64,000 bases of DNA from an uncultured Collinsella sp. GTDB lineage: Bacteria > Actinomycetota > Coriobacteriia > Coriobacteriales > Coriobacteriaceae. The stretch covers positions 4,842 through 68,841 of the forward strand of contig CAUACA010000009.1 in the NCBI GenBank assembly GCA_958427355.1, given 5' to 3'. Of the stretch, positions 1-6,351 are shown piece by piece (position 1 is the stretch's first letter; each line of letters starts with the position of its first letter). The notes under the pieces were generated by a model. That model was not told the origin of the DNA. It was given only the letters and a program-made list of their open reading frames with translations, and did no database searches. Position numbers and translations under genes: made by a program.

Positions 1-62
1 ATTCTGATGACGGTATGGCACCAGTCGATGTTCTCGCCATGCATGATGATGAGCGGTCGCAT
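1..62 (-). CDS. 5' end of an unidentified gene (partial)
   Basis: The reverse strand opens with ATG at 62 and reads MRPLIIMHGENIDWCHTVIR before leaving the window. An AAAGGA ribosome site lies about 12 bases upstream. The product cannot be recognised from 20 residues. Its promoter, LacI-type operator and both leader RNA elements match those of the kdgK/kdgA genes, so it probably belongs to the same sugar-acid regulon, for example as a uronate-processing enzyme. That role is inference only. Confidence 0.55.
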   Translation of the reverse strand, partial: MRPLIIMHGENIDWCHTVIR

Positions 63-100
63 GTTGCTACCCGTCCTTTCGGTTGTGTGAAAAAGCTGAC

Positions 101-220
101 CCGGGCCGGCAAAAGAGGGTTATCGGAGGCACTGCTGCAAAAGCAGAAAAGCCGGCCCCACGGTCAGTCGTCTAGGAAGTGTCTCGCTGTGCCGGAATGG
201 GACTAAAGGTCCAACGAGAC
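101..220 (-). promoter_or_regulatory. Leader RNA element Y, copy 1 (candidate cis-regulatory RNA)
   Basis: Read on the minus strand, this leader has a first stem (GUCUCGUUG with CAGCGAGAC) whose loop contains AGUCCCAUUCCGG. A conserved single-stranded part with GACUG follows, then a second stem (GGGCCGGC with GCCGGCCC) enclosing a small hairpin and the conserved string CAGUGCCUCCGAUAACC. UAGUC in the first loop can pair with the later GACUG as a pseudoknot. The same architecture, with different stem sequences, precedes kdgA at 2336-2458. It resembles a riboswitch-type leader, but I do not recognise the class. Confidence 0.6.
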
Positions 221-241
221 GGGAAGAAAGCAAATGGCATT

Positions 242-299
242 GCGTGGGCGATAAGATGCCAAGATGGTAGGGTGTGTCTTAGCATCCTATTGCCCACGC
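242..299 (-). promoter_or_regulatory. Leader RNA element X, copy 1 (58-nt hairpin)
   Basis: On the minus strand this 58-base segment folds as an outer stem (GCGUGGGC/GCCCACGC), an inner stem (GAUGC/GCAUC), a short AAGA/UCUU stem and a 12-base loop containing CACCCUACC. A copy of the same length with the same loop and compensatory stem changes precedes kdgK at 3615-3672. It lies just after the promoter and operator and before element Y. The function is unknown. Confidence 0.6.
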
Positions 300-301
300 T
301 C

Positions 302-345
302 AACGAAATCGGTTTCGTTTGAGCCTAAGTATACGCACGGGATTT
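302..345 (-). promoter_or_regulatory. Promoter and LacI-type operator for the left-edge gene
   Basis: A near-palindrome ACGAAATCGGTTTCGT (303-318) lies immediately downstream, in minus orientation, of a TATACT -10 box (about 328-333). A weak TTCGCA -35 candidate sits 16 bases further upstream. The same 16-base operator and TATACT box occur at the kdgK promoter, so both promoters are probably bound by the LacI-family protein encoded at 3807-4829. Confidence 0.6.
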
Positions 346-371
346 TATTTGCGAAGAGAAAAACAATAAAA

Positions 372-387
372 AGGTGAACGTTCACCT
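372..387. promoter_or_regulatory. Perfect 16-bp palindrome, possible regulator operator
   Basis: AGGTGAACGTTCACCT is a perfect palindrome between the minus-strand promoter and the GntR gene at 550. The size and symmetry suit a dimeric regulator, possibly the adjacent GntR/FCD protein. Which protein binds it is inference. Confidence 0.45.
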
Positions 388-410
388 AATCGCAACAACT
401 CGTTGGCTGT

Positions 411-477
411 AGTTGCGGTGGAATAGTTCCTGTTTTTGCTGCTGAAGGCTTTGAACAGGAACTATTCCACCGCAACT
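411..477. repeat. Family A palindromic repeat, copy 1
   Basis: Two 23-24 base arms beginning AGTTGCGGTGGAATAG are exact inverted copies around a 20-base spacer. A second member lies just after the same GntR gene (1258-1324), so the gene is bracketed by the family. The element would form a strong hairpin in either transcript. It lies inside the longest open frame but upstream of the chosen GntR start. Confidence 0.85.
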
Positions 478-549
478 TATGAGGGGGCGGGGGATGCGAT
501 AGTATTGCATGGTGGTATTCGATTAACCGAGGCTTCATCCGAGGGCTTT

Positions 550-1242
550 ATGGAACAACACCAGCATTATCAGAGCCTGCAAGACCAGGCGTACAACGCA
601 TTGCGGTCCAAGATCATCTATGCCGAGCTCAAGCCCGGCACGCGCCTTTCGGCGATTGGTCTGGAAAAGGAGACGGGAATCGGGCGCACGCCCATTCGCG
701 AGTCCTTTGTGCGCCTGCGTGAGCAGGAGCTGGTGGAAACGCGTCCCAAAAGCGGCACCTATGTCTCAAAAATCAGCATGGAGCGCGCCGAGAACGCCTG
801 TTTCTTGCGCGAGAAGCTCGAGAGAAGCGTGCTTATTAAATGCTGTTCGGCTGCTACGCCCGAGCAAAAGCAGCGGCTCGAGCAGATTCTTGCCGAGTCC
901 GAGTCGCTCGACCATAGCGAAACGCGTCGCTTTTTCGATCTGGACAACCTGTTCCACGAGACGTGTTTTGAGATTGCCGGCCGTCACATGTTGTGGGATT
1001 GGATGAAGAGCGTCAACACGCATTTTGAGCGATACAACTGGTTGCGTATGGTGTCGCAGGATCTGGATTGGGAGCCGATTCGTCGGCAGCATCGCCGGAT
1101 TCTCGAGGCCATTAAGAGGGGCGATACCGATGCGGCGAGCTATCTGGCAGAGACGCATTTGCATCTAATGCCCGAGGAGCAGGGTCCGGTTATCGCCTTA
1201 CATCCCGACTACTTTGAGCTGTCCAAAGACTCGGCCATCTAA
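550..1242 (+). CDS. GntR-family transcriptional regulator, FCD (FadR-like) type
   Basis: This is a 230-residue regulator. Residues about 8-75 form the GntR winged helix, with the typical IGLEKETGIGRTPIRESFVRL recognition region. Residues about 85-220 form an FCD ligand-binding domain with an FFDLDNLFHE segment and later histidines placed like the metal ligands of this class. The start at 550 is preferred because GAGG lies 8 bases upstream; the frame is open further upstream, but there it runs through a palindromic repeat. FCD regulators often respond to sugar acids such as hexuronates, which fits the neighbouring KDG/KDPG genes. It may control the minus-strand operon or itself. The effector is unknown. 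Confidence 0.85.
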   Translation: MEQHQHYQSLQDQAYNALRSKIIYAELKPGTRLSAIGLEKETGIGRTPIRESFVRLREQELVETRPKSGTYVSKISMERAENACFLREKLERSVLIKCCSAATPEQKQRLEQILAESESLDHSETRRFFDLDNLFHETCFEIAGRHMLWDWMKSVNTHFERYNWLRMVSQDLDWEPIRRQHRRILEAIKRGDTDAASYLAETHLHLMPEEQGPVIALHPDYFELSKDSAI

Positions 1243-1257
1243 CTCGCCCCCTACATT

Positions 1258-1324
1258 AGTTGCGGTGAAATAGGGATTGTTTTGCGGCTCTGATGGCGTA
1301 AACAGTCCCTATTTCACCGCAACT
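1258..1324. repeat. Family A palindromic repeat, copy 2
   Basis: The arms AGTTGCGGTGAAATAGGGA and its inverted copy flank a short spacer, 16 bases after the GntR stop codon. The element may act as that gene's terminator hairpin. It is related to the copy at 411-477, with variation in the inner arm. Confidence 0.8.
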
Positions 1325-1585
1325 GCCGGGGCACTATCGGGGCACGAAAAAGCTACGACGCTACTTGGAGGAAAAGACCGGAAGCAAGGGTCCATTCCTC
1401 CAGACGGCGCCGCAGCTGTTTTGGTGGCTTGGCTTTTGTTGAAGTGGCTCAGCTGGGCGTGGTCGCCAACCGAGTAGGAAAAGCGGCTCGGGGGCGTGTC
1501 GCTTCCGTCACGTTCTATCAGCGTACAAGACGGTTTTGGTTCTTGTTCGTGACGGAAACGGCGCGCTTCCGAGCCGCTTTAAAAG
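1325..1585. other. Intergenic stretch with a possible gene remnant and a long inverted repeat
   Basis: From about 1340 to 1440 one plus-strand frame reads KLRRYLEEKTGSKG and continues to a TTGT/TGA stop, which looks protein-like but has no start and may be the tail of a lost gene. From about 1480 to 1583 there is an imperfect inverted repeat with arms AAAGCGGCTCGG and CCGAGCCGCTTT. No intact gene is seen here. Confidence 0.35.
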
Positions 1586-1618
1586 AAAGGGGGCGAGGTC
1601 TAGGGCACGCCCCCTTTC
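1586..1618 (-). terminator. Rho-independent terminator after kdgA
   Basis: In minus orientation a hairpin with arms AAAGGGGGCG and CGCCCCCTTT follows the kdgA stop by 17 bases and is followed by a T-rich run. Confidence 0.8.
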
Positions 1619-1635
1619 ACGATAGAGAGCTAAAC

Positions 1636-2277
1636 CTAGCCGCGGACCTTCTTGACGACGTCCATGGCCTCGCGGGCGATCTGCTCGACCTTGGAGAAGT
1701 CGCCGTCGGCGAACAGGGCGGGCTTGACCATCCAGGTGCCACCGCAGGCGATGATGGCGGAGGAGCTCAGGTACTCCTCGACGTTGGCGGTGCTCACGCC
1801 GCCGGTAGGCATAAAGCGGTGACCGACAAACGGAGCAGCGAGGGCCTTGATGGTGTTCAGGCCGCCGTACTGAGCCGCAGGGAAGAACTTGGTGACCTTG
1901 AGACCCAGGTTCTCGGCCGCGGTGACCTCGGAGGGGGTCACGGTGCCGGGCAGCACGGGCAGGTCGATGTCGATGCAGTGCTTCACGACGTCCTCGTTAT
2001 AACCCGGGGAGACGATGAACTTGGCACCGGCGGCGCGAGCCTGCTCAACCTGCTCGACGGTCAGGACGGTGCCGGCGCCAACGCACATCTCGGGCTCGGC
2101 CTCGGCCATAGCGGCGATGCACTCGGCGGCGCAGGCGGTGCGGAAGGTGACCTCGGCGGACTTCATGCCAGCTGCCATAAGGGCGTGGGCGAGCGGAGCG
2201 GCGTCCTCGACCTTGTCGAGCACGACGACCGGCACGATGCCCAGGGACTCAAGCGTGGTGTAGAACTGATCGAACAT
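1636..2277 (-). CDS. kdgA: 2-keto-3-deoxy-6-phosphogluconate (KDPG) aldolase
   Basis: KDPG aldolase cleaves 2-keto-3-deoxy-6-phosphogluconate to pyruvate and glyceraldehyde 3-phosphate in the cytoplasm. The 213-residue length is normal for the family. Family signatures include AEVTFRT with the catalytic Glu, GAGTVLT, and TKFFPA carrying the Schiff-base lysine. The start at 2277 (MFDQFYTTLE) follows GAAAGGAAC at good spacing; the open frame reaches back to 2313 but lacks a comparable site. The gene lies downstream of kdgK in the same orientation with a 259-base gap that contains leader element Y, so it probably has an internal control point. Together with KDG kinase it forms the last two steps of hexuronate or keto-deoxygluconate breakdown. 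Confidence 0.95.
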   Translation of the reverse strand: MFDQFYTTLESLGIVPVVVLDKVEDAAPLAHALMAAGMKSAEVTFRTACAAECIAAMAEAEPEMCVGAGTVLTVEQVEQARAAGAKFIVSPGYNEDVVKHCIDIDLPVLPGTVTPSEVTAAENLGLKVTKFFPAAQYGGLNTIKALAAPFVGHRFMPTGGVSTANVEEYLSSSAIIACGGTWMVKPALFADGDFSKVEQIAREAMDVVKKVRG

Positions 2278-2335
2278 GATGTTCCTTTCGATGTGAGGCG
2301 CGCACGGGCGCATGATTGCTAAATGTGCTGGTCAG

Positions 2336-2458
2336 GAGCCGATTTTGGATTGGTTATCGGAGGCACTGCTTGGGGTTCAAGCAATTTCAAAACCGGCTGC
2401 ACGACCAGTCATGTAGGAAATGCCAGACAAAACCGGAATGGGACTGGTGGTTTTGCCC
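2336..2458 (-). promoter_or_regulatory. Leader RNA element Y, copy 2 (before kdgA)
   Basis: On the minus strand GCAAAACC pairs with GGUUUUGU around a loop holding CCAGUCCCAUUCC. Downstream GACUGG can pair with CCAGUC in that loop (pseudoknot). AGCCGGUUUU then pairs with AAAAUCGGCU around a UGCUUG/CAAGCA hairpin and the conserved CAGUGCCUCCGAUAACC. Loops and joining strands match copy 1 (101-220), while stem bases differ in a compensated way. It ends about 59 bases before the kdgA start, as a riboswitch or attenuator leader would. Confidence 0.6.
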
Positions 2459-2477
2459 GACCGGAGGAATCGGGGAG

Positions 2478-2522
2478 CGGGCTGCAGAGGTATGGGTATG
2501 GGTATGGGAAACTGCAGCCCGC
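2478..2522 (-). terminator. Hairpin after kdgK with a hexamer-repeat loop
   Basis: Ten-base arms CGGGCTGCAG/CTGCAGCCCG enclose a loop made of three CCATAC units (plus strand GTATGG). It begins 15 bases after the kdgK stop. There is no clear T run, so it may stabilise RNA or separate kdgK from kdgA rather than terminate. Confidence 0.5.
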
Positions 2523-2536
2523 GGAATGGGGACGGC

Positions 2537-3571
2537 TTAGCGCGCGACTCGGGTGCCACCGTCGGCGGCTGATGCCACAGCGGCGATCTCGTCGGCGGTC
2601 ACCAAGTTGGAATCGCCCTTGATGGTGAGTTTGAGGATCGAGGCCGCAATCGCGTAGTTGACGGCGTCCTGCGGGTCAAAGTCGTTGATGAGGGCATGGA
2701 CCAAACCGGCGTTGAAAGCGTCGCCGGCGGCAACGCCCTCGAGCACGTGAACGTCATGAGCAGGGGAGAACCAGTGCTCGCCGCTCTCGGCGTCATAGAG
2801 CATGCCCATCCAGATGGAGCGCTCGACGCAGGAGATGTTGCGGACGACCGAAGCGACCTTTTTGCAGCCGTACTCGGCGCAAATCTGACGGGCCATCTCG
2901 ACGTAGGTGTCGCGCTCCTCGATGCCGTGGGCAAGGGAGCCGGAGACGCAGGTCATGCCGAGGCCGGCGGGTGCGTCCTCGTCGTTGGCGATGCAGATGT
3001 CGACGAGCGGCAGGAGCTCCTTCATGGTGGCCTGCGACTTTTCGGGCGACCACATCTTGCCGCGATAGTTGACGTCGCACACGGTGGTGATGCCCTTGGC
3101 GCGGCAAGCGGTGAGGGCGTCCTTGCATGCAGCGGCCATCTCGTCGGAGACAGCGGGCGTCACGCCGGAGAAATAGAAGACATCGATGCCCTTGAGGATC
3201 TCGTTCCAGTCAAAGACGTCGCGCTTGGCCATGTTGATAGCGGAGTACTTGCGGTCGTAGACGCAGCCGTTGCCGCGCTGCGAGGCACCGACCTCAAAGA
3301 CATAGGAGCCCAGACGATCGCCCTGACGCACGACGCGCGTGGTGTCGACGTCGTAGACCTTCAACGAACGCAGAGCGCACTCGCCCAGACGGTTGGCCGG
3401 GACAACGGAGACGTAAGCGGCCTTGTCGCCCTGGTAGGCCAGGGAAAGCGCGGTGTTTGCCTCGGCGCCGCCGTAGCGGACATCAAACTCGGTCGCCTGC
3501 TCAATGCGCAGATGGTCTTTGGGCGAGAGCCTCATCATGATCTCGCCGAAGGTAAGAACCGTTTTACCCAT
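2537..3571 (-). CDS. kdgK: 2-keto-3-deoxygluconate (KDG) kinase, PfkB family
   Basis: KDG kinase phosphorylates 2-keto-3-deoxygluconate to KDPG using ATP, feeding the aldolase encoded just downstream. The 344-residue protein starts MGKTVLTFGEIMMRLSP, the typical opening of KDG kinases. It carries the PfkB C-terminal signature VAAGDAFNAG with the catalytic aspartate. The start at 3571 follows AAGGAG; a longer frame to 3661 overlaps the leader RNA and is rejected. Expression is probably controlled by the LacI-type protein encoded divergently: its operator pair and a TATACT -10 box lie at about 3676-3722, with leader element X between promoter and gene. Confidence 0.92.
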   Translation of the reverse strand: MGKTVLTFGEIMMRLSPKDHLRIEQATEFDVRYGGAEANTALSLAYQGDKAAYVSVVPANRLGECALRSLKVYDVDTTRVVRQGDRLGSYVFEVGASQRGNGCVYDRKYSAINMAKRDVFDWNEILKGIDVFYFSGVTPAVSDEMAAACKDALTACRAKGITTVCDVNYRGKMWSPEKSQATMKELLPLVDICIANDEDAPAGLGMTCVSGSLAHGIEERDTYVEMARQICAEYGCKKVASVVRNISCVERSIWMGMLYDAESGEHWFSPAHDVHVLEGVAAGDAFNAGLVHALINDFDPQDAVNYAIAASILKLTIKGDSNLVTADEIAAVASAADGGTRVAR

Positions 3572-3614
3572 GGTCGCGCAGCTCCTTCTTGCTCGTGCGT
3601 ACACCTTTGATATG

Positions 3615-3672
3615 GCGTTGGCACGGAGGTGCCAAGACGGTAGGGTGCATCTTTGCACCACCGTGCCAACGC
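3615..3672 (-). promoter_or_regulatory. Leader RNA element X, copy 2 (before kdgK)
   Basis: The minus-strand fold is an outer 12-bp stem (GCGUUGGCACGG/CCGUGCCAACGC), inner stem GGUGC/GCACC, AAGA/UCUU, and loop UGCACCCUACCG. Copy 1 at 242-299 keeps the length and the CACCCUACC loop while both stems show compensatory changes. It lies between the operator and the kdgK ribosome site. Confidence 0.6.
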
Positions 3673-3675
3673 TTG

Positions 3676-3735
3676 CCGAAATCGGTTTACGAAATCGGTT
3701 TCGTTTCGAGTTGTAGTATACTCACCTACAGCGTT
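3676..3735 (-). promoter_or_regulatory. kdgK promoter with tandem LacI-type operators
   Basis: A full operator ACGAAATCGGTTTCGT (3689-3704) overlaps a second partial copy CCGAAATCGGTTTA (3676-3689). In minus orientation the -10 TATACT (about 3716-3721) lies just upstream, with TTGCAA a plausible -35. Operators downstream of the -10 box imply repression by roadblock or occlusion. The same site controls the left-edge gene. Confidence 0.65.
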
Positions 3736-3806
3736 TTGCAAGCGAGATTTTTAAAAAAATGCCTAAAATGGCTCAGACTGCTGACAATTGGGAAACGGGG
3801 TGCGCC

Positions 3807-4829
3807 ATGGCGCAGATGAGAATCAAGGACATTGCCGCCGAGGCGGGCGTGAGCCCGGCCACGGTCTCGCGCTATCTCAACAACCGCCCCGGGCAGATGA
3901 CCGAGGAAACCCGCGCTCGCATCGCGGCGGTTATCGAGCGCACCGGCTATCGCCCACGTGCCGCCGCACGCAATCTGCGCAGCTCACGCACCAACCTCAT
4001 CGGCGTGATCCTGGCCGACATCGCCAACCCGTTCTCCAGCGCCATGCTCGAGGGCCTTTCCGCTAGCGCCGCCGCGCGCGGCTGCTCGCTTATGACGGCC
4101 ATTAGCGGTAACGATCCCGCTAAAGAGGCCGAATCGCTCACCAGGCTTATCGACGCCGGCGTGGACGGCCTGGTCGTCAATACCTGCGGCGGTAACGACG
4201 AGGCAATCGCCGCTGCCGCGGGACGTTTACCCGTTGTGCTGCTCGACCGCGATGTTGCCGCCGGCGGTGTCGATCTGGTGACATCTAACAACCGCGAGCT
4301 GGTTGCCGGCTTGGTAGACGCCTTGGCTGCCGCTGGCAGCGAGCGCTTGTGCCTGCTCACCGAGGCAAGCGATGGCAGCCCCGTGCGTCGCGAGCGCGCC
4401 GAGGCCTTTGCCGACGAGCTTTCGCGTCGAGGTCTTGCGGGCGAGGTCGTCACCCTGGCCGATGGTGGCGTCACGGGCGTCGGCCGCTTGGACGAGACCA
4501 TCCGTGGCTATGCAGGTAAAAAGCTCGGCCTCATTGCCGTCAACGGCCTGGTCTTCCTGCGCCTGACCGAGGCGCTGGCGCAGCTTGGTCCCTCGCTGCC
4601 GGCGGGGCTCAAGATCGCGACGTTTGACGACTACCCCTGGAACCATGTGCTCTTTGGCGGTGTGACCACGGCAGCGCAAGACACCCTTACCATTGCCGAG
4701 CGCGTAGTCGAGCGCCTGTCCGAGCGCATCGACGTTGTTACCACCACCGTGGGCGAAGCCGCAAAGCTCGCCCCCAAACGCATCGAGGTTCCCGGTCATA
4801 TCGAACACCGCGCATCGACCTCGCGCTAA
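3807..4829 (+). CDS. LacI-family transcriptional regulator (probable KDG/uronate regulator)
   Basis: This 340-residue protein begins with a LacI-type helix-turn-helix (MRIKDIAAEAGVSPATVSRY, residues about 4-23, plus hinge NLRSSRTNLIGV). A periplasmic-binding-like effector domain follows (ADIANPFSSAMLEGL, and TFDDYPW near the C terminus). Start 3807 has only a weak G-rich site; 3816 (MRIKD) and 3759 are alternatives in the same frame. It is divergent from kdgK, and the intervening 180 bases hold LacI-type operators, so it is the obvious local regulator. The effector is probably KDG, KDPG or a related sugar acid, by context only. Confidence 0.85.
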   Translation: MAQMRIKDIAAEAGVSPATVSRYLNNRPGQMTEETRARIAAVIERTGYRPRAAARNLRSSRTNLIGVILADIANPFSSAMLEGLSASAAARGCSLMTAISGNDPAKEAESLTRLIDAGVDGLVVNTCGGNDEAIAAAAGRLPVVLLDRDVAAGGVDLVTSNNRELVAGLVDALAAAGSERLCLLTEASDGSPVRRERAEAFADELSRRGLAGEVVTLADGGVTGVGRLDETIRGYAGKKLGLIAVNGLVFLRLTEALAQLGPSLPAGLKIATFDDYPWNHVLFGGVTTAAQDTLTIAERVVERLSERIDVVTTTVGEAAKLAPKRIEVPGHIEHRASTSR

Positions 4830-4882
4830 CCATTCGTTCGCAACTGCCTGTTCACACACGTTTTTTGAGCGCTTGATACGCT

Positions 4883-4898
4883 TTAACCCTGCGGAAAC
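4883..4898 (+). promoter_or_regulatory. GlnR-box-like site in the glnA promoter
   Basis: TTAAC-N6-GAAAC matches four of five positions of the first half and all of the second half of the actinobacterial GlnR pattern GTNAC-N6-GAAAC. It lies about 13 bases before a TAGTAT -10-like box and about 65 bases before glnA. A GlnR-like protein is encoded just downstream. Confidence 0.5.
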
Positions 4899-4963
4899 AT
4901 TTTTCTGCGATAGTATCTGCGATATAGACCAGTCGAAACCCGCCCGAAAGAAAGGGGAGCGAC

Positions 4964-6301
4964 ATGAACCAGCAGAACATCGATTACGTACTCCGCTCCG
5001 TAGAGCAGCGTGACATCCGCTTTGTGCGTCTGTGGTTTGTCGACATTCTCGGCCGCCTCAAGAACTTTGCCATTAGCCCCGAGGACCTCGAGGTCGCTTT
5101 TGAGGAGGGTATTGGCTTTGACGGCTCCGCCATCGAGGGCTTTGCCACGCCCGAGGAAGCCGACATGCTGGCGTTTCCCGATGCTTCGACCTTCCAGATT
5201 TTGCCGTGGCGCCCGAGCCACAACGGCGTCGCCCGCGTGTTCTGCGATGTGTGCACCCCCGACCGCAAGCCCTTCGCCGGCGATCCGCGCGATGCGTTGC
5301 GCCGCATGTTCTATAAGGCCGAGAAGGCTGGCTACCTGCTCAACGTGGGCGCCGAGCTGGAGTATTACTACTTCCCCGACGAGCACACCCCCGAGCCGCT
5401 CGACAACGTGGGCTACTTCGATCTTTCGGTGAGCGATGCCGCTCGCGACCTGCGCCGCAACACGGTCCTCACGCTCGAGAAGATGTCCGTGCCCGTGGAG
5501 TACACCTTCCACGCCGCCGGCCGCTCGCAGCACGGCATGAGCCTGCGCCACGCCGAGGCCCTGAGCATGTCCGACGCCATCACCACGGCCAAACTCATCA
5601 TTAAGCAGCAGGCTTACGAGAGCGGGTGCCACGCCTCCTTTATGCCCAAGCCGTTGGCGGGCGAGGACGGCAGCGCTATGTTCCTGTGCCAGTCGCTATT
5701 CGACCACGACGGCAACAACGTCTTTTGGGGCGAGGACGACGAGAAGTACCACCTCTCCGATATCGCCAAGCACTACATGGCCGGCATCTTGGCGCACGCG
5801 CGCGAGATCAGCGCCATCACTAACCCCACGGTCAACTCGTACAAGCGCATCACCACGGGCGGCGACTCCGTGCCGCAGTACGCCACGTGGGGCCTGCGCA
5901 ACCGCGCGAGTATGGTCCGCATTCCGGTCTACAAGCCCGGCAAGCAGCTGTCCACGCGCATCGAGCTTCGCAGCCCCGACCCCATGGCCAACCCGTACCT
6001 GGTCAACGCCGTCACGCTGGCGGCTGGTCTGGACGGCATCGAGCGCAAGCTGGAGCTCCCGCCCGAGGCAACGGCTGAGACGCTCAAGCTTACCGACCGT
6101 CAGATGGTCGAGGCCGGCTACACGCCGCTGCCGCGCTCGCTCAAAGAGGCGCTCGACGTGTTTGAGGACTCGCAGTTTATGAAGGATGCCCTCGGCGAGC
6201 ACATCCACAGCTTCTTCCTCAAAAAGAAGCGCGACGAGTGGCATAAGTTTGAGTCTACGATCACCGAGTGGGAGATCAAGCACTACCTGGCGAACTCCTA
6301 A
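4964..6301 (+). CDS. glnA: Type I glutamine synthetase
   Basis: Glutamine synthetase makes glutamine from glutamate, ammonia and ATP in the cytoplasm, as a dodecamer. The 445-residue length is that of the short GSI-alpha form, without the usual adenylylation-loop extension. Visible signatures are EGIGFDGSAIEGF (N-terminal beta-grasp region), VGAELEYYYF (metal-binding Glu), GCHASFMPKPL (ATP-site motif) and NPTVNSYKRI. A strong GAAAGGGGAGC ribosome site precedes ATG 4964. A GlnR-like regulator gene follows after 50 bases, and a GlnR-box-like site lies upstream, so nitrogen control is likely. Confidence 0.96.
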   Translation: MNQQNIDYVLRSVEQRDIRFVRLWFVDILGRLKNFAISPEDLEVAFEEGIGFDGSAIEGFATPEEADMLAFPDASTFQILPWRPSHNGVARVFCDVCTPDRKPFAGDPRDALRRMFYKAEKAGYLLNVGAELEYYYFPDEHTPEPLDNVGYFDLSVSDAARDLRRNTVLTLEKMSVPVEYTFHAAGRSQHGMSLRHAEALSMSDAITTAKLIIKQQAYESGCHASFMPKPLAGEDGSAMFLCQSLFDHDGNNVFWGEDDEKYHLSDIAKHYMAGILAHAREISAITNPTVNSYKRITTGGDSVPQYATWGLRNRASMVRIPVYKPGKQLSTRIELRSPDPMANPYLVNAVTLAAGLDGIERKLELPPEATAETLKLTDRQMVEAGYTPLPRSLKEALDVFEDSQFMKDALGEHIHSFFLKKKRDEWHKFESTITEWEIKHYLANS

Positions 6302-6351
6302 TCGCGCTGGCTTATTCCAGTGCGATTGAGCTCATTTCTTTGGAGGTCGAT

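Noticed and set aside
15..206. Short plus-strand open frame at the left edge
   Set aside because: It lies antisense to leader element Y and a minus-strand gene start, and it has no ribosome site or protein character.
436..549. N-terminal extension of the GntR protein
   Set aside because: The extra codons run through a palindromic repeat; ATG 550 has a ribosome site and gives the normal family length.
1429..2322. Long plus-strand frame opposite kdgA
   Set aside because: It is a shadow of the minus-strand aldolase gene caused by high GC third positions; there are no motifs.
2696..3610. Long plus-strand frame opposite kdgK
   Set aside because: It is the antisense shadow of a clear KDG kinase; its composition is Gly/Ala/Asp/Val-rich without recognisable domains.
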